Assembly: GCF_024168825.1 (NCBI RefSeq)
Contig: NZ_JALJWH010000003.1
Span: forward strand, 85,991-149,990
Source: Paenarthrobacter sp. A20
GTDB lineage: Bacteria > Actinomycetota > Actinomycetes > Actinomycetales > Micrococcaceae
Length of the DNA: 64,000 nt
Direction of reading: 5' to 3'
In this document: positions 42,751 through 52,469 of the stretch, piece by piece
How positions within the stretch are numbered: position 1 is the stretch's first letter
Layout: each line of letters opens with the position of its first letter
Notes under the pieces: generated by a model
What the model saw: only the letters and a program-made list of their open reading frames with translations
The model's database searches: none
Told to the model about the DNA's origin: nothing
Made by a program: the position numbers and the translations under genes

Positions 42751-44085
42751 ATGAGCAACGTAGCTCCAACCGTCGGCTCGTCCCCGTCGGCGGCAGCACT
42801 CAAATCCCGGCGCCGGACGATGGTCGCCAGTACCGTCGGCACGGTCCTTGAGTGGTACGACTTCAACTTGTATGGGTTGGCGTCGGCCCTCATTTTCGGG
42901 CCCCTATTCTTTGGCTCGTCATCCCTTGGCGCGACACTGGCATCGTTTGCAACCTTCGCTGTAGGGTTCGCCGCCCGCCCCATCGGCGGAATCATCCTAG
43001 GCAACCTCGGGGACCGAATCGGCCGCAAAAAGGTACTCATTCTGACGTTCATCATCATGGGTATCAGTTCCGCATTGATTGGCTGTCTGCCCACCGTTGA
43101 CGCCGTCGGCATCCTGGCACCGATCCTCCTGATCGTTCTGCGCGTGGCTCAGGGCTTTGCAGTCGGTGGTGAATTTGCAGGGGCAACTCTGCTCACCATT
43201 GAGAACGCTCCGGCTGGAAAACGAGGCCTCTACGGGGCCATTCCCTCGATGGGAACCGGGGCCGGTTTTGTCCTGGCCAGCCTCACCTTTGCCGGTATCT
43301 CACTGCTGCCCAAAGAGGACTTCATAGGCTGGGGTTGGCGGCTGCCGTTCCTTTTCAGCATCGTCCTGGTAATCTTTGGGGTCATCGTCCGCAGAAAAAT
43401 CGACGAGACCCCCGTCTTCCAGGAACTCGCAACGCAGGGCAAAATCAAGCGCGAACCACTGTGGGCGGTCTTCCGGAAACAGCCGGTAGCTGTCATCCGA
43501 ACCATGGGCGTAACAATCTCCGGGTTCGTGTGGGGCTACCTGATCCAAGCTTTCGCGCTGTCTTATGCGACCAAGCAGCTTGGCATCGACAGCAGCGTCA
43601 TGCTCTGGGCCATCGCGATAGCGTCGACCCTCGAGATTGCCAGCATTCCATTCTGGGGGTGGATGTCCGACAAGATCGGGCGCAAGCGGATGGTCATCAG
43701 CGGTCTGATCTTCACTGCGGCCTATGTCTTCCCCTTCTTCATGCTGCTGGAGACAAGAAGCACCCCGTTGATATTCCTGGCCATGATCATCGCCATTCCC
43801 ATCGCGAAAGACTCTGTCTTCGGCCCCCAGGCTGCTCTCGTGGCGGAGATGTTCGATTCCCGCGTCCGCTACAGCGGTGTCAGCGCCGGCCGGGAGATCG
43901 GAGGCGCCGTCTTTGGAGGAACCGCCCCCTTCATCGGGACAGCGCTCGTAGCCGTCGCGGGCGGATTCTGGCCGGTGGCGCTGTACGTCATCGTCGCCTG
44001 CTCCCTTACCGGCTGGGCAACCCTTTCGGGCAAGGAAACCTCAACGCAAGACATCCGCTCTTCCGGGAACCACGCCGCCAACTGA
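42751..44085 (+). CDS. MFS transporter, metabolite:H+ symporter (MHS) type
   Basis: 444 aa with 12 membrane segments. The first segment LEWYDFNLYGLASALIF and the GDRIGRKKVL loop are typical of the MHS group (shikimate, dicarboxylate, proline-betaine carriers). Here it likely imports a sugar acid. ATG at 42751 after AGGTGG; a GTG at 42742 is less likely. It heads an operon with the SDR and the dehydratase. Confidence 0.87.
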   Translation: MSNVAPTVGSSPSAAALKSRRRTMVASTVGTVLEWYDFNLYGLASALIFGPLFFGSSSLGATLASFATFAVGFAARPIGGIILGNLGDRIGRKKVLILTFIIMGISSALIGCLPTVDAVGILAPILLIVLRVAQGFAVGGEFAGATLLTIENAPAGKRGLYGAIPSMGTGAGFVLASLTFAGISLLPKEDFIGWGWRLPFLFSIVLVIFGVIVRRKIDETPVFQELATQGKIKREPLWAVFRKQPVAVIRTMGVTISGFVWGYLIQAFALSYATKQLGIDSSVMLWAIAIASTLEIASIPFWGWMSDKIGRKRMVISGLIFTAAYVFPFFMLLETRSTPLIFLAMIIAIPIAKDSVFGPQAALVAEMFDSRVRYSGVSAGREIGGAVFGGTAPFIGTALVAVAGGFWPVALYVIVACSLTGWATLSGKETSTQDIRSSGNHAAN

Positions 44086-44152
44086 ACGGCCGGCGGACCC
44101 GCTGACCTCGCCGGATAGCACCGGCATAGTCTCCAGAAGAAATGGAATAACC

Positions 44153-44911
44153 ATGCTGATTGATTTCAAACACAAGACCGCAGTTGTCACTGGCGGGGCC
44201 CGCGGGATCGGAGCCGAGATAGCCTCCCGGCTGGCTCTCTCGGGGGCGAAGGTGATCGTGGCCGATGTGGATGCAGCAGCAGCTCAAGCCCACGCTCACT
44301 CCATCCAAGCCGGCGGAGGAACAGCCCTTGGCGTGCGGACTGATGTCACCGAAGAAGACTCCGTGGCAGAGCTCATGCACCAGGCCAAGGCCGCATACGG
44401 AGCACCGGCAATCCTGATCAACAACGCCGGCATCTCACTGCCCTCACCCTCGTTGGAGGCCACGGTCGAGGCATGGAACAAAGTCCTGGCGGTAAATCTC
44501 CTGGGAGCCTTCATTTGTTCAAAAGCAGCGCTGCCGGCCATGAAGTCTGCCGGCTGGGGGCGAATCGTCAATGTGGTCTCATTCGCCGCGAAATCCTCCC
44601 CGCTGTACGCGGACAATGCAGCCTACGCCGCTTCAAAGGCCGGCCTGATGGGACTGATCCACAACCTGGCCATCGAGTTCGCGCCCTACGGCATCACTGT
44701 GACCGGCGTAGCCCCGGGAATCGTTGAAACCGATATGTTCCGCGCCGCGCACAGCCAAGTAAGACACAGGGAACTCCTGGCAAAACTCCCGATCGGAAGG
44801 TTCACCGGAGCAGACGAAGTCGCCTCCCTCATCGCCTTCCTCGCTTCAGATCATGCCTCGTCGATTACCGGCGAGATCATTAACATCAATGGAGGTCTCT
44901 ACCTTGACTGA
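44153..44911 (+). CDS. SDR-family oxidoreductase
   Basis: 252 aa. TGGARGIG near residue 12, INNAG near 90, Ser in VSFAAKS, catalytic YAASK near 158. Length and motifs of classical SDRs such as glucose 1-dehydrogenase or 3-ketoacyl reductase. In this operon it likely oxidises a sugar or sugar acid. Confidence 0.85.
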   Translation: MLIDFKHKTAVVTGGARGIGAEIASRLALSGAKVIVADVDAAAAQAHAHSIQAGGGTALGVRTDVTEEDSVAELMHQAKAAYGAPAILINNAGISLPSPSLEATVEAWNKVLAVNLLGAFICSKAALPAMKSAGWGRIVNVVSFAAKSSPLYADNAAYAASKAGLMGLIHNLAIEFAPYGITVTGVAPGIVETDMFRAAHSQVRHRELLAKLPIGRFTGADEVASLIAFLASDHASSITGEIININGGLYLD

Positions 44912-46127
44912 CCTGACCAGCCCGCAAACACAGGGCGCACTGGCCCTGGCGTCCGATGCCGGACCACTACGCATCATCAAGATCGAAACCGTGGCGTTAG
45001 CCGCAAAATTCAGTGACCTCTACCCGAACGCGCAGCAACCTCCCGAATGGTTGCTGTACCCGGCCGCCAGTCACCGGGTTCTTCCCCGCAACGGCCAATA
45101 CGCCTCCCTGGTAAAGATCCACACCGAAGACGGCAGCGTGGGAATCGGCGAGTGCTATGGGCTCCCCGCCCCCGAAGTCACAGCCACAGTTATCAAAACC
45201 ATCATGGAACCTCTCCTTCTCGGTCAGGACGCCATGGCAGTAGCGGCCATCTGGCACCGCCTGTTCCAGGGACAGGCAGCGGGTGGACGCACTCGTGGCT
45301 TCTATTTGGAGGCCTTGGCCGGAATCGACCTTGCCCTCTGGGATCTGCGCGGGAAAATTCTCAACCAACCGGTCCACCGCTTGCTGGGCGGTCCCATTCG
45401 GGACGAAATAAATTGCTACGCGAGCCCGGTCGCCCTGCACGAAAACCCTGAGGATTCTGTCAGTCATGCCATCCAGTACCTGGAAGAAGGATTCAAAGCC
45501 ATCAAGGTCAAGATCGGCCGCGGTGCCCGGACGGACCGTTTGCACCTTTCCGCTGTCAAGGAAGCCGTTGGTGAAGATATAACCGTCCTCACCGACGCGA
45601 ACTGCGCCTACGATCTGGACGAAGCAACCAAGGTTGGCGCAGTCCTGCGCGACCTGGATATCGATTGGTTCGAAGAGCCCCTCGCAGTGGACGACCTGGC
45701 GAACCTGGCAGAGTTGAGACGCCGGACCGGCCTGACCATGGTGAACGGGGAGACCCAGTTCACCAGCTACGATCTCCGCGATTCCTTGGTTCTCGGTGCC
45801 ATTGATGTGTTCATGCCCAACGTGGCCCGCTGTGGCGGCATCACCGAAGCCATGAGGATCGCTGCCCTTGCAGCGGCCTTCCACGTCGACATCGCCCCCC
45901 ACGGCGTTGGCTCCGGGGTCAGTGTCTGCGCCGCACTCCAACTCATGGCTGCCACACCGAATCTGCGAACCTACGAATACAACCGCCTGCCGAACCCACT
46001 CAGGGAGTCCCTGCTTAATGACTTCCCGGAATTCACCAACGGCTCCCTCAAGGTCCCCACCTTGCCCGGGCTGGGCTTCACGATCAATGAATCAGTTGTC
46101 GACCGTTTTACCGTCAGCACTCACTAG
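44904..46127 (+). CDS. Enolase-superfamily sugar-acid dehydratase (mandelate racemase/MLE family)
   Basis: 407 aa. N-terminal cap, then barrel with AIKVKIG (Lys), VLTDANCAYD (Asp), WFEEP (Glu), NGETQF (Glu) and IAPHGVG (His), the metal and base residues of the mandelate-racemase subgroup. Galactonate-, gluconate- and related dehydratases use this set to make 2-keto-3-deoxy acids, the substrate of kdgK nearby. TTG start at 44904 with GGAGG 8 nt upstream, overlapping the SDR stop. Exact substrate unknown. Confidence 0.85.
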   Translation: MTDLTSPQTQGALALASDAGPLRIIKIETVALAAKFSDLYPNAQQPPEWLLYPAASHRVLPRNGQYASLVKIHTEDGSVGIGECYGLPAPEVTATVIKTIMEPLLLGQDAMAVAAIWHRLFQGQAAGGRTRGFYLEALAGIDLALWDLRGKILNQPVHRLLGGPIRDEINCYASPVALHENPEDSVSHAIQYLEEGFKAIKVKIGRGARTDRLHLSAVKEAVGEDITVLTDANCAYDLDEATKVGAVLRDLDIDWFEEPLAVDDLANLAELRRRTGLTMVNGETQFTSYDLRDSLVLGAIDVFMPNVARCGGITEAMRIAALAAAFHVDIAPHGVGSGVSVCAALQLMAATPNLRTYEYNRLPNPLRESLLNDFPEFTNGSLKVPTLPGLGFTINESVVDRFTVSTH

Positions 46128-46250
46128 CACCTCAGTCTTTCTCCGCATCGACCGACACTGAAACTGCAACTGCAATGGTGGCTGGCCTGACTGGTCAGCG
46201 CGGATAGCACAGCCCAAACGCGTTGTTCAACAAACAGGAGGGAAGTTTCA

Positions 46251-46346
46251 ATGAAGTACGTAAGAAATGCGGTGACACGCATTGATGGCGCTGGTGCTGC
46301 TATAGGTCGTTCAGAGCGGGGCGTCCACGGCTGCTGCCTAACCTAA
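46251..46346 (+). CDS. Possible 31-aa leader peptide or gene start remnant
   Basis: A very strong Shine-Dalgarno (AGGAGGG) precedes MKYVRNAVTRIDGAGAAIG..., a basic 31-residue frame. This may be the left-over start of a deleted gene. Apart from it, 46128-46526 shows nothing else. Confidence 0.25.
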   Translation: MKYVRNAVTRIDGAGAAIGRSERGVHGCCLT

Positions 46347-46526
46347 GCGTCCAACTGTCTCCTCGCCTCAGTGGAACGGAGTTCTTTATCATCGACGCGC
46401 GTATTGGGACGCTGGAAAGAAGGGTCGCTCAGAGCCCCAGGTTCATTGCCGCGTGGAGTCCTCCTCCTCTGTTGCGTACGCTCCGCAAAGCTTTCTCAAA
46501 GAGGTTGAGTTCGGGCTGATCGTAAC

Positions 46527-46545
46527 GCGATATACGAAATGCGAA
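46527..46545. promoter_or_regulatory. GntR-type operator before the second gntR
   Basis: GCGATATACGAAATGCGAA matches the TATACGA...CGAAA pattern of the other boxes. It lies 29-47 bp before the regulator start, consistent with autoregulation. Confidence 0.5.
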
Positions 46546-46573
46546 AGATGTCAAAGGGTGCGATACTGATCGC

Positions 46574-47245
46574 ATGAGCACCCTAGGAGGTCGGCCCCTG
46601 GTGGTCGACACGAAGGCCACGCAGATCAGGCACCGCCTCGCCGAGGCGATCATCAATGGCGAGTTCCGCCCCGGTGACCGCATCGTTCTCGACGAGATCG
46701 CCCGCGAACTCGGTGTCAGCAAGATTCCGTTGCGCGAGGCCCTCTCGAGCCTCGAAGGTGCCGGCCTCGTCGTCACGACTCCGCACGCCGGTCCGCGAGT
46801 CGCGCCGCTGCCGAGGCGAGAGCTCCGCGGGGTCTATCACCTACGAGAAGAGGTCGAGTCCCTCGCGATGCGTCTGGCCATTCCGCGGATGGACGCGGCC
46901 CGCATCGCGACCCTACGCGAACTGAACGAACAGATGCGCCGCGGCATCGGACACGCGGACGAGGCGGAGATGAGTGCGCTGAACTCGGAGTTCCATCTCG
47001 AGATCGCGCGCGCCACCACGTTCACGAGCATCGCCGACGTCGTCGGCGAACTGCTCACGAAAGTCCGTCGTTACCGTGCCGTAATCGCGGATTTCGCGTC
47101 GGACTGGGAGCACGCGATCGCCGAACACGACGAGATCCTGGCGGCCCTGGAAGCGGGCGATGCCGACAGTGCGATCGGGGCGGCACGTCGTCACGTCCGT
47201 GCCCGAGGCGAGACCGACGCTCCGGCCGACGCCGAAAACACCTGA
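46574..47245 (+). CDS. Second GntR-family (FCD) regulator
   Basis: 223 aa, the same length as the regulator at 39360 and alike throughout: winged helix (IINGEFRPGDRIVLDEIARE, SKIPLREALSSL) and FCD domain (LNSEFHLEIARATTF). GC content is higher and codon use differs from its paralogue, so it probably came from another actinobacterium. Its downstream kdgK and eda genes are decayed, but this gene is intact and may act on the shared operators. Confidence 0.85.
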   Translation: MSTLGGRPLVVDTKATQIRHRLAEAIINGEFRPGDRIVLDEIARELGVSKIPLREALSSLEGAGLVVTTPHAGPRVAPLPRRELRGVYHLREEVESLAMRLAIPRMDAARIATLRELNEQMRRGIGHADEAEMSALNSEFHLEIARATTFTSIADVVGELLTKVRRYRAVIADFASDWEHAIAEHDEILAALEAGDADSAIGAARRHVRARGETDAPADAENT

Positions 47246-47935
47246 CGTGTGGTTGACCTGATCGCCATCGTGGAAACCCCTGATCTCGCTGACGCCCGCC
47301 GATGATCCGATCGCAACAGCCCGGGAGTACCGCGCCGCCTCGGCCGGTGTCGAGTCCAACGTCACTGTGTGTCGCCTCTCTGGGGCGTTCCAGGACATGG
47401 GTATCACGGTTGGGTGGGGATTCCGTTGGTGAGCGCGTGCTGACTGAAATCATGTCCCGCGGAGTGGATATGTCTCTGGTCGTCATGGATGACGACACTC
47501 CGACCGGCTTGATGCTCAAGGATCCGAGCGCCATAGGCTCGACCGTCCAGTACAACCGTGTCGGATCTGCGGCGTCCCTGATGACCCCGCACTTCGTACC
47601 GCGCGAGGCGCTGTCCGCTGCGAGATTGTGCACGTCACGGGAGTGACGCCCGCGCTGTCGCCGCAGTGCAGGGCGATCGTGGATGCCCTGTCGCGGACGC
47701 CCAAGCGGTGGGGACGCACGTCTCATTCAACGTCAACTTCCCGCCCGTGGTTCTGGAAGCTAGGCGATGCTGATGCCGGGCTACTCGACTTCGCGCGTCG
47801 CTCCGACATCCGTTTCGTCGGACGCCACGAGGCTGAGGCACCCGGGGTGACGCCACACCGGAGGACATCCGCGAACGCCTCCCTGAGCCCACGCTGCTGG
47901 TCGTCTAGGTCGTCGGGGCCGGCGGCACCATAGAC
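47246..47935 (+). pseudogene. Decayed KDG kinase (PfkB family)
   Basis: Fragments in several frames match kdgK at 40015: VSRLGGDSVGERVLTEIM, SRGVDMSLVVMDDDTPTG, LMLKDPSAIGS. Stops and frameshifts interrupt the frame repeatedly, and the GAGDAF end is not found. It stands where kdgK stands in the intact set. Confidence 0.7.
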
Positions 47936-48059
47936 GATTGTTCCTTGCCGTACACCTTGACGGACTACCGCGGGCTACGTGCCTGCGCCTCGGCCACTCT
48001 CGGGCGGCCAGTGTGCTCGTCTGCATCGACGATCTGCCACCTCTGAAGGAACGACTTCA

Positions 48060-48655
48060 TGACCGACCTCGATTTCACCACCGCTTTCCAGGGGCCCCGG
48101 TGATAGCCATCTTGCGCGGTTACGGACCGGAATGCACCCTTGAACTGGCTCAGATCGTCTGGTTGGCCCGCATCACCTGCATCGAGGTGCCCTTGCAGAC
48201 CTCTGTCGACGCGGATTCGCTCGCCACGCTCGGCGAACAACCTTCGCTTACCTGTAACCTCGCCGGCGCGGGAACCGTGCTCGACGGCGCAAGGAGCAGA
48301 ACTCGCCCGTTCGCTCGGCCAGAGTTTCACCGTGAGTCCCAGACTCGACGACTAGGTCGTGATCGCATCCCGGGATGCTGCATCTCCCCGGCGTGGCCAC
48401 CTGCACCGAGATGCAGCGGGCGCGGCGGCTCGGCCTGCAGTGGCAGAAGTGGTTTCCTGCGCAGGAGCGCGGCGCCTCGAGGATTCGGGCAACGCACGGT
48501 CCCTTTCCCGACGTCCGATTCGTCGGAACGGGAGGCGTCCAGGCGTCCAACGCCCCGACTTCCTGGCGGCCTGCGCCCGCGCCGTCGCTGCCTGCTTGGC
48601 TCTGGAAGACCCACGGCAACTGACGGACCTTGCCGCTCGCGCCACGCGAAAGTTA
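48060..48655 (+). pseudogene. Decayed KDPG aldolase
   Basis: Pieces in different frames match eda: VIAILRGYGPECTLEL, LAGAGTVLDGA, LHLPGVATCTEMQRA, QWQKWFPAQ (with the Schiff-base Lys) and FPDVRFVGTGGVQ. At least three frameshifts separate them. It follows the decayed kinase, reproducing the gntR-kdgK-eda order of 39.4-41.6 kb. Confidence 0.75.
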
Positions 48656-48713
48656 TCGCGTGATGAGTGGATGCCGGCTGCCCCGGTCGGCGGGCCGGCA
48701 TCCGAGTCATCGA

Positions 48714-50207
48714 TCAGGCGTCTGCGACCCAGAACTGCAGCGCCCCACTGGGCACGGTTGTCGAGAACGACGGACCATTTTTGGCGCCGAGCTGCACAAC
48801 TCCGATGCCTGATGCATCGGGAACGGTCGCGGTGTACTGGTACCCGCGGAAGATCACGGGGTTCTGCGTGTCAACGTTGAAGGTGAACGGTGTCGTCCCA
48901 CGATTCGTTACTGCGAAAACCGCTTTACCGGTCGGTGTCTTCCACGCCATGATGCGCTGGTCATACAGTCGCTGCGGTTCCGTGACGATATGGCGCCGCG
49001 AGTTCTTGGGCAGGAACTTCACGAACCCTGACACACCATTCCAGTTCACCGGATTGAACTGCCAGTGCCCGACCGGCAGATCGGGAAAATGGTTTGCGCT
49101 GAAGTCCGTGTCGTGTGGGGGCCGCCAGAAGCCGAGCCCGTAACCGTAAGACTCGCTGTTCGTCGTCGGCTTCAACGCATGCAGCCAGTACCAAGTCGGT
49201 GACTTCACGAACGTGAACCAGTTCATGATTGACTGCGCAGTGTTGAGCATGTTCGGCGTCTGTCCGGTGAGGTACTCGAACTCGTTGGTGAAGACGGGTT
49301 TACCCAACGACGCCGACTGGTTGAAGTCGTTGTCCATCTGGTAGTTGCTGTTGAGTCCGATGCGGTGATAGCTCCACGCATCAACGTGTGCTGTCGCCGC
49401 CGGATCGGACTTGATTCGCACTCCACCGGCCGAGTTCCAGCCGTCCATGCTGTCGACGCTGATCAGAATGCCCGGATCGATGCCATGAATGAGCGGGGCG
49501 ACCCTCTTGAAAAGTTGGTAGTACTGCTCGCCGCTGTACTTGCACTGACTGTACTGAGAGTTGTTGTAGATCGGCTCGTTCTGCATGCCCCACTGTGCGA
49601 CCGGGATGCCGTTCGCGATGAGGTAGCGCACGTCCTGTGCCATCGCCGCGGCCATTTCATCGAGAAACGCTGGCTCGGTCGACTTGATCGTGCCTCCGAT
49701 ATAGCTGTTCGTCGTCTTCCACGCCGGCGCAGGCGACCAGTACTCCGCTGAGACGCCTTCCATCTTTGCATCACGGATGAGCGCCGCCAGTCCCGCCGCC
49801 TGACCGGGAAACCTCTCGATAACATGCTTGCTCTCGGAATCGAGACCCCGGAAGTAGAGTCCCAGGGCCAGGCGCAAATATCGGAAACCGCCGTCGACCC
49901 GCCCCGCCATCAGCATCTGGCTGACGAAACGGTCTCGCTCCGACGGTGTGAGATCGAAAGGAACAGACGACGTGCTTGCAGGTAGCCCGTTGTTCGCGCT
50001 CCCGATCGAATCCGATTGAATCTCGACCCCCAGGCCCTCGATCAGCTGATCGGGCGCCTCCTCGAAGCGCAAGACGTACACGCCGTCCTGCGCCAACGCC
50101 GAAGCCTTCGTCCCGACACTCCATTGGATCCCAATCCCCGCAAGGGTCGCGGCTGTACCTGCCATAATCTGCCGGCGCGTGAGACCGGTGGAACCTGCTC
50201 TGGACAC
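48714..50207 (-). CDS. Secreted GH30-like glycoside hydrolase
   Basis: 497 aa. A Tat-type signal peptide (LTRRQIMAGTAATLAG) points to export in a folded state. The (beta/alpha)8 domain shows the acid/base Glu in WGMQNEP near residue 210 and the nucleophile Glu in FTNEFEY near 315, followed by a C-terminal beta domain, as in GH30 O-glycosyl hydrolases. GH30 members include glucuronoxylanases and glucosidases. Placed under a TATAC-type operator (50242-50260), it could release the sugar or uronate that feeds the island. Confidence 0.78.
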   Translation of the reverse strand: MSRAGSTGLTRRQIMAGTAATLAGIGIQWSVGTKASALAQDGVYVLRFEEAPDQLIEGLGVEIQSDSIGSANNGLPASTSSVPFDLTPSERDRFVSQMLMAGRVDGGFRYLRLALGLYFRGLDSESKHVIERFPGQAAGLAALIRDAKMEGVSAEYWSPAPAWKTTNSYIGGTIKSTEPAFLDEMAAAMAQDVRYLIANGIPVAQWGMQNEPIYNNSQYSQCKYSGEQYYQLFKRVAPLIHGIDPGILISVDSMDGWNSAGGVRIKSDPAATAHVDAWSYHRIGLNSNYQMDNDFNQSASLGKPVFTNEFEYLTGQTPNMLNTAQSIMNWFTFVKSPTWYWLHALKPTTNSESYGYGLGFWRPPHDTDFSANHFPDLPVGHWQFNPVNWNGVSGFVKFLPKNSRRHIVTEPQRLYDQRIMAWKTPTGKAVFAVTNRGTTPFTFNVDTQNPVIFRGYQYTATVPDASGIGVVQLGAKNGPSFSTTVPSGALQFWVADA

Positions 50208-50241
50208 TGTGCCCTCCTTCTCCTCGTTGAGATATCAGTTA

Positions 50242-50260
50242 ACGATATACGAAGTACGAA
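50242..50260. promoter_or_regulatory. GntR-type operator before the GH30-like gene
   Basis: ACGATATACGAAGTACGAA, 35-53 bp before the start codon; shares TATACGA and TACGAAA with the other boxes. Confidence 0.55.
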
Positions 50261-50754
50261 ATTCGTCAAGAGTGTGAATTCAGTCATCCGACGTAGGGCA
50301 GGCTATGGCCAGGGTCGAGCACATCGACCGCAAAATCTCCCGTCGCCTCGAGCGGTAATTCCCGGAAGATCGCGCGAGTGCTCAAGATCAGCGGTCGAGA
50401 CCATCACTGAAATGTCGTCGAGGCCGCCTGATTGAACTCGACACGGCGGCGTAATGGCGCGGACTTCAGAGCGCAGTTCGCCGGAACCGGGAGGCGTTTC
50501 AGCGGTTCCTATTCAGCGGATTCTGCAACAGGGTCACTTCAGCTTTACCTAAGATCCGCTATTGGCGCCCGAGTAGGACGAGTAGAAGTAGAAGAGATAA
50601 CTCGTCCGACCTGTCTTGGAGCGTTTTCCCACGTCAGAGACTCGTCCGCGAACGACGCCGTTGAATGATGATCGGCACGGCGACGGCGTCATTGCGGGCA
50701 GTAGCGGCGTTTTCACTCATTAAATGAGACATTCTTGCGTAGAGTTTTTGCTGT
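50261..50754. other. Gene-free stretch
   Basis: No gene, hairpin or repeat that I can support between the GH30 promoter and the decayed recombinase. Confidence 0.4.
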
Positions 50755-51270
50755 GAACATCGAACCGGGCGGATTCCTGCCTTTCTGAACACTGAGAAGA
50801 TTGGGCTCCTGCCGGCTGAAGACCGGGTTTTCGAAGCGATGCTTGATGGTTGGCGTGCGCAGATGCTGATACGCGGGCTCTCGACCGCGTATGTCAAGAG
50901 CTCCTGCAGTGTCGTTGAGCGGTTCCAGGACCACGCGAAGGAGTATCCGTGGACGTGGTCGGCACGCCATGTGGACGAGTTCCTCGCGGACCGGTGCAGT
51001 TCAGGAAATGGCCTGGCGTTGTCCACGCTCCGGTCCAACGCGGGAGCGATCAAGGCGTTCTGCGCTTACCTGACCGATGGGCGTCGCGGGTGGGCAGCCC
51101 TTTGCGACCGAGTGTTCGCCGACATTCCGGTGCAGGTCGTGTTCGGTGGAACTCACCGCGGCACACCACCGACGATATCGTGCCGCCGCGCCGCCGGGCG
51201 TTCACCAGGGCAGATCTTCAGACGTTCTTTGACGTCGCTGACGATTTGGTCGATAAGACACATGGCTGAT
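50755..51270 (+). pseudogene. Decayed tyrosine recombinase N-terminal part
   Basis: KIGLLPAEDRVFEAMLDGW leads into LIRGLSTAYVKSSCSVVERF and WSARHVDEFLADRCSSGNG, the core-binding domain of the same recombinase type as at 31099. After PVQVVF the frame shifts to TTDDIVPPRRRAFTRADLQ, FFDVADDLVDKTHG and ends. A further frameshift lies near 50788. The catalytic domain is absent. Confidence 0.7.
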
Positions 51271-51563
51271 CGTCTTGGTCCTAGGCATGGGCCACCGGCA
51301 GGAGATCTACCATAAGGTGGCACGGCCGAGCCGGCAGGCCCCCCGCTTCAGGCGCTATCTGACTGCCCTGGAACAGGCGGCGAGAGCTCGATTCACAGCA
51401 GCAACGTCCGCGTTGTTGTCTGTGCGGGGGCCGCTACTTGAAGGGCCGATCGCCCAGCATGGCGGTGGTAGGCACCGTTGGGCATGCCGAGTTGTCCAAG
51501 GCCCTTGGTAAACGCGAGCTTTTCCCATAGTAAGGGTCCCTGTGGCAAGAGGCCGGGTCGCTT
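51271..51563. other. Gene-free stretch
   Basis: Only chance frames; no supported feature between the recombinase relic and the IclR gene. Confidence 0.4.
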
Positions 51564-52334
51564 CTAGGAAGTCTCCCCGAAATAGGCACTGCGCATTCCG
51601 ATGGCGATCTTCTGGGCAGCCGGTCGCAGGACATTTAACAACGACTCCAACATGATGCCTTCCGTCGGGACAACAACGGACAGGGACGCAACGGCCCCTC
51701 CGAAAGGTCCCATGATCGGCACCGCAACTGCCGACGCGTCGCGATGGATATAGCCCTTGGTCAACGCGTATCCATCTCGTCGGACCTCAGCCAGGATCTT
51801 TCGCATGGCATTCGGACTGGGGCGGGGCGCCATGGCAAAGTCGCTGAGTTGCGATCCCAGGATTCGGTCGACGGTTTCCGGGTCGCTGTGCGCTAAGAGA
51901 ATGAGACCGCTCGACGTCGCATGAAGCGGAAGCGTTCCCCCGACTACCGTTATGTTGATGACTGGTTCGTGGCTCGAGAGACGTTCCAGATACAGGACCT
52001 GATCTCCCCTGAGGATTCCCAGCTGCGTGTGCTGGCGAATGATCGCCTGCACGTCCTGAAGATGCGGCATTGCAACTTCCCGCAACCCAAGCGCCCCGGG
52101 GGTCCTGTTCGCCAATTCCCAGAGCCGGAGACCGATGCGGTAGCGCCGGTTCGGGAGTTTTTCCAGCAGCCCGAGGGCAGCCATTTCCCCGACGAGCCGG
52201 TACGCGCTTGAGCCCGACATTCCCGCGCGATGGGTGATTTGGGTCAGGCTCAGGTCCCGCGTTCCTTGGTCGAAGGTTTCCAGGATGCGCACGGTGCGGC
52301 TCATGGATGATTCCCCATTGGACTCTTTTGCCAT
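51564..52334 (-). CDS. IclR-family regulator of the P450 cluster
   Basis: 256 aa. N-terminal winged HTH (LSLTQITHRAGMSGSSAYRL) and the IclR effector domain (RDGYALTKGYIHRDASAVAVPIM). Divergent from the P450 gene with 135 bp between starts. IclR proteins commonly control aromatic catabolism with an aromatic acid as effector. ATG at 52334 is preferred; 52376 is possible. Confidence 0.87.
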   Translation of the reverse strand: MAKESNGESSMSRTVRILETFDQGTRDLSLTQITHRAGMSGSSAYRLVGEMAALGLLEKLPNRRYRIGLRLWELANRTPGALGLREVAMPHLQDVQAIIRQHTQLGILRGDQVLYLERLSSHEPVINITVVGGTLPLHATSSGLILLAHSDPETVDRILGSQLSDFAMAPRPSPNAMRKILAEVRRDGYALTKGYIHRDASAVAVPIMGPFGGAVASLSVVVPTEGIMLESLLNVLRPAAQKIAIGMRSAYFGETS

Positions 52335-52469
52335 CTCTGCCTTTGCTGAGGTTCCGAGAGTTGCACTGGATGGCACTTTTGCGCATCATGCGAATTTCAC
52401 TCACACCAAATGTAATCCAGATCATAGTTATTTCTCACGGCTCACCCAAAACCAGGAGGACGAATTTTC

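Noticed and set aside
46251..46346. 31-aa frame as a ribosomal-peptide precursor
   Set aside because: No modification enzyme or exporter adjoins; the strong ribosome-binding site is better explained as the remains of a deleted gene.
51275..51511. 78-aa plus-strand frame after the recombinase relic
   Set aside because: No ribosome-binding site, Arg/Ala/Gly-rich, and no recognisable motif.
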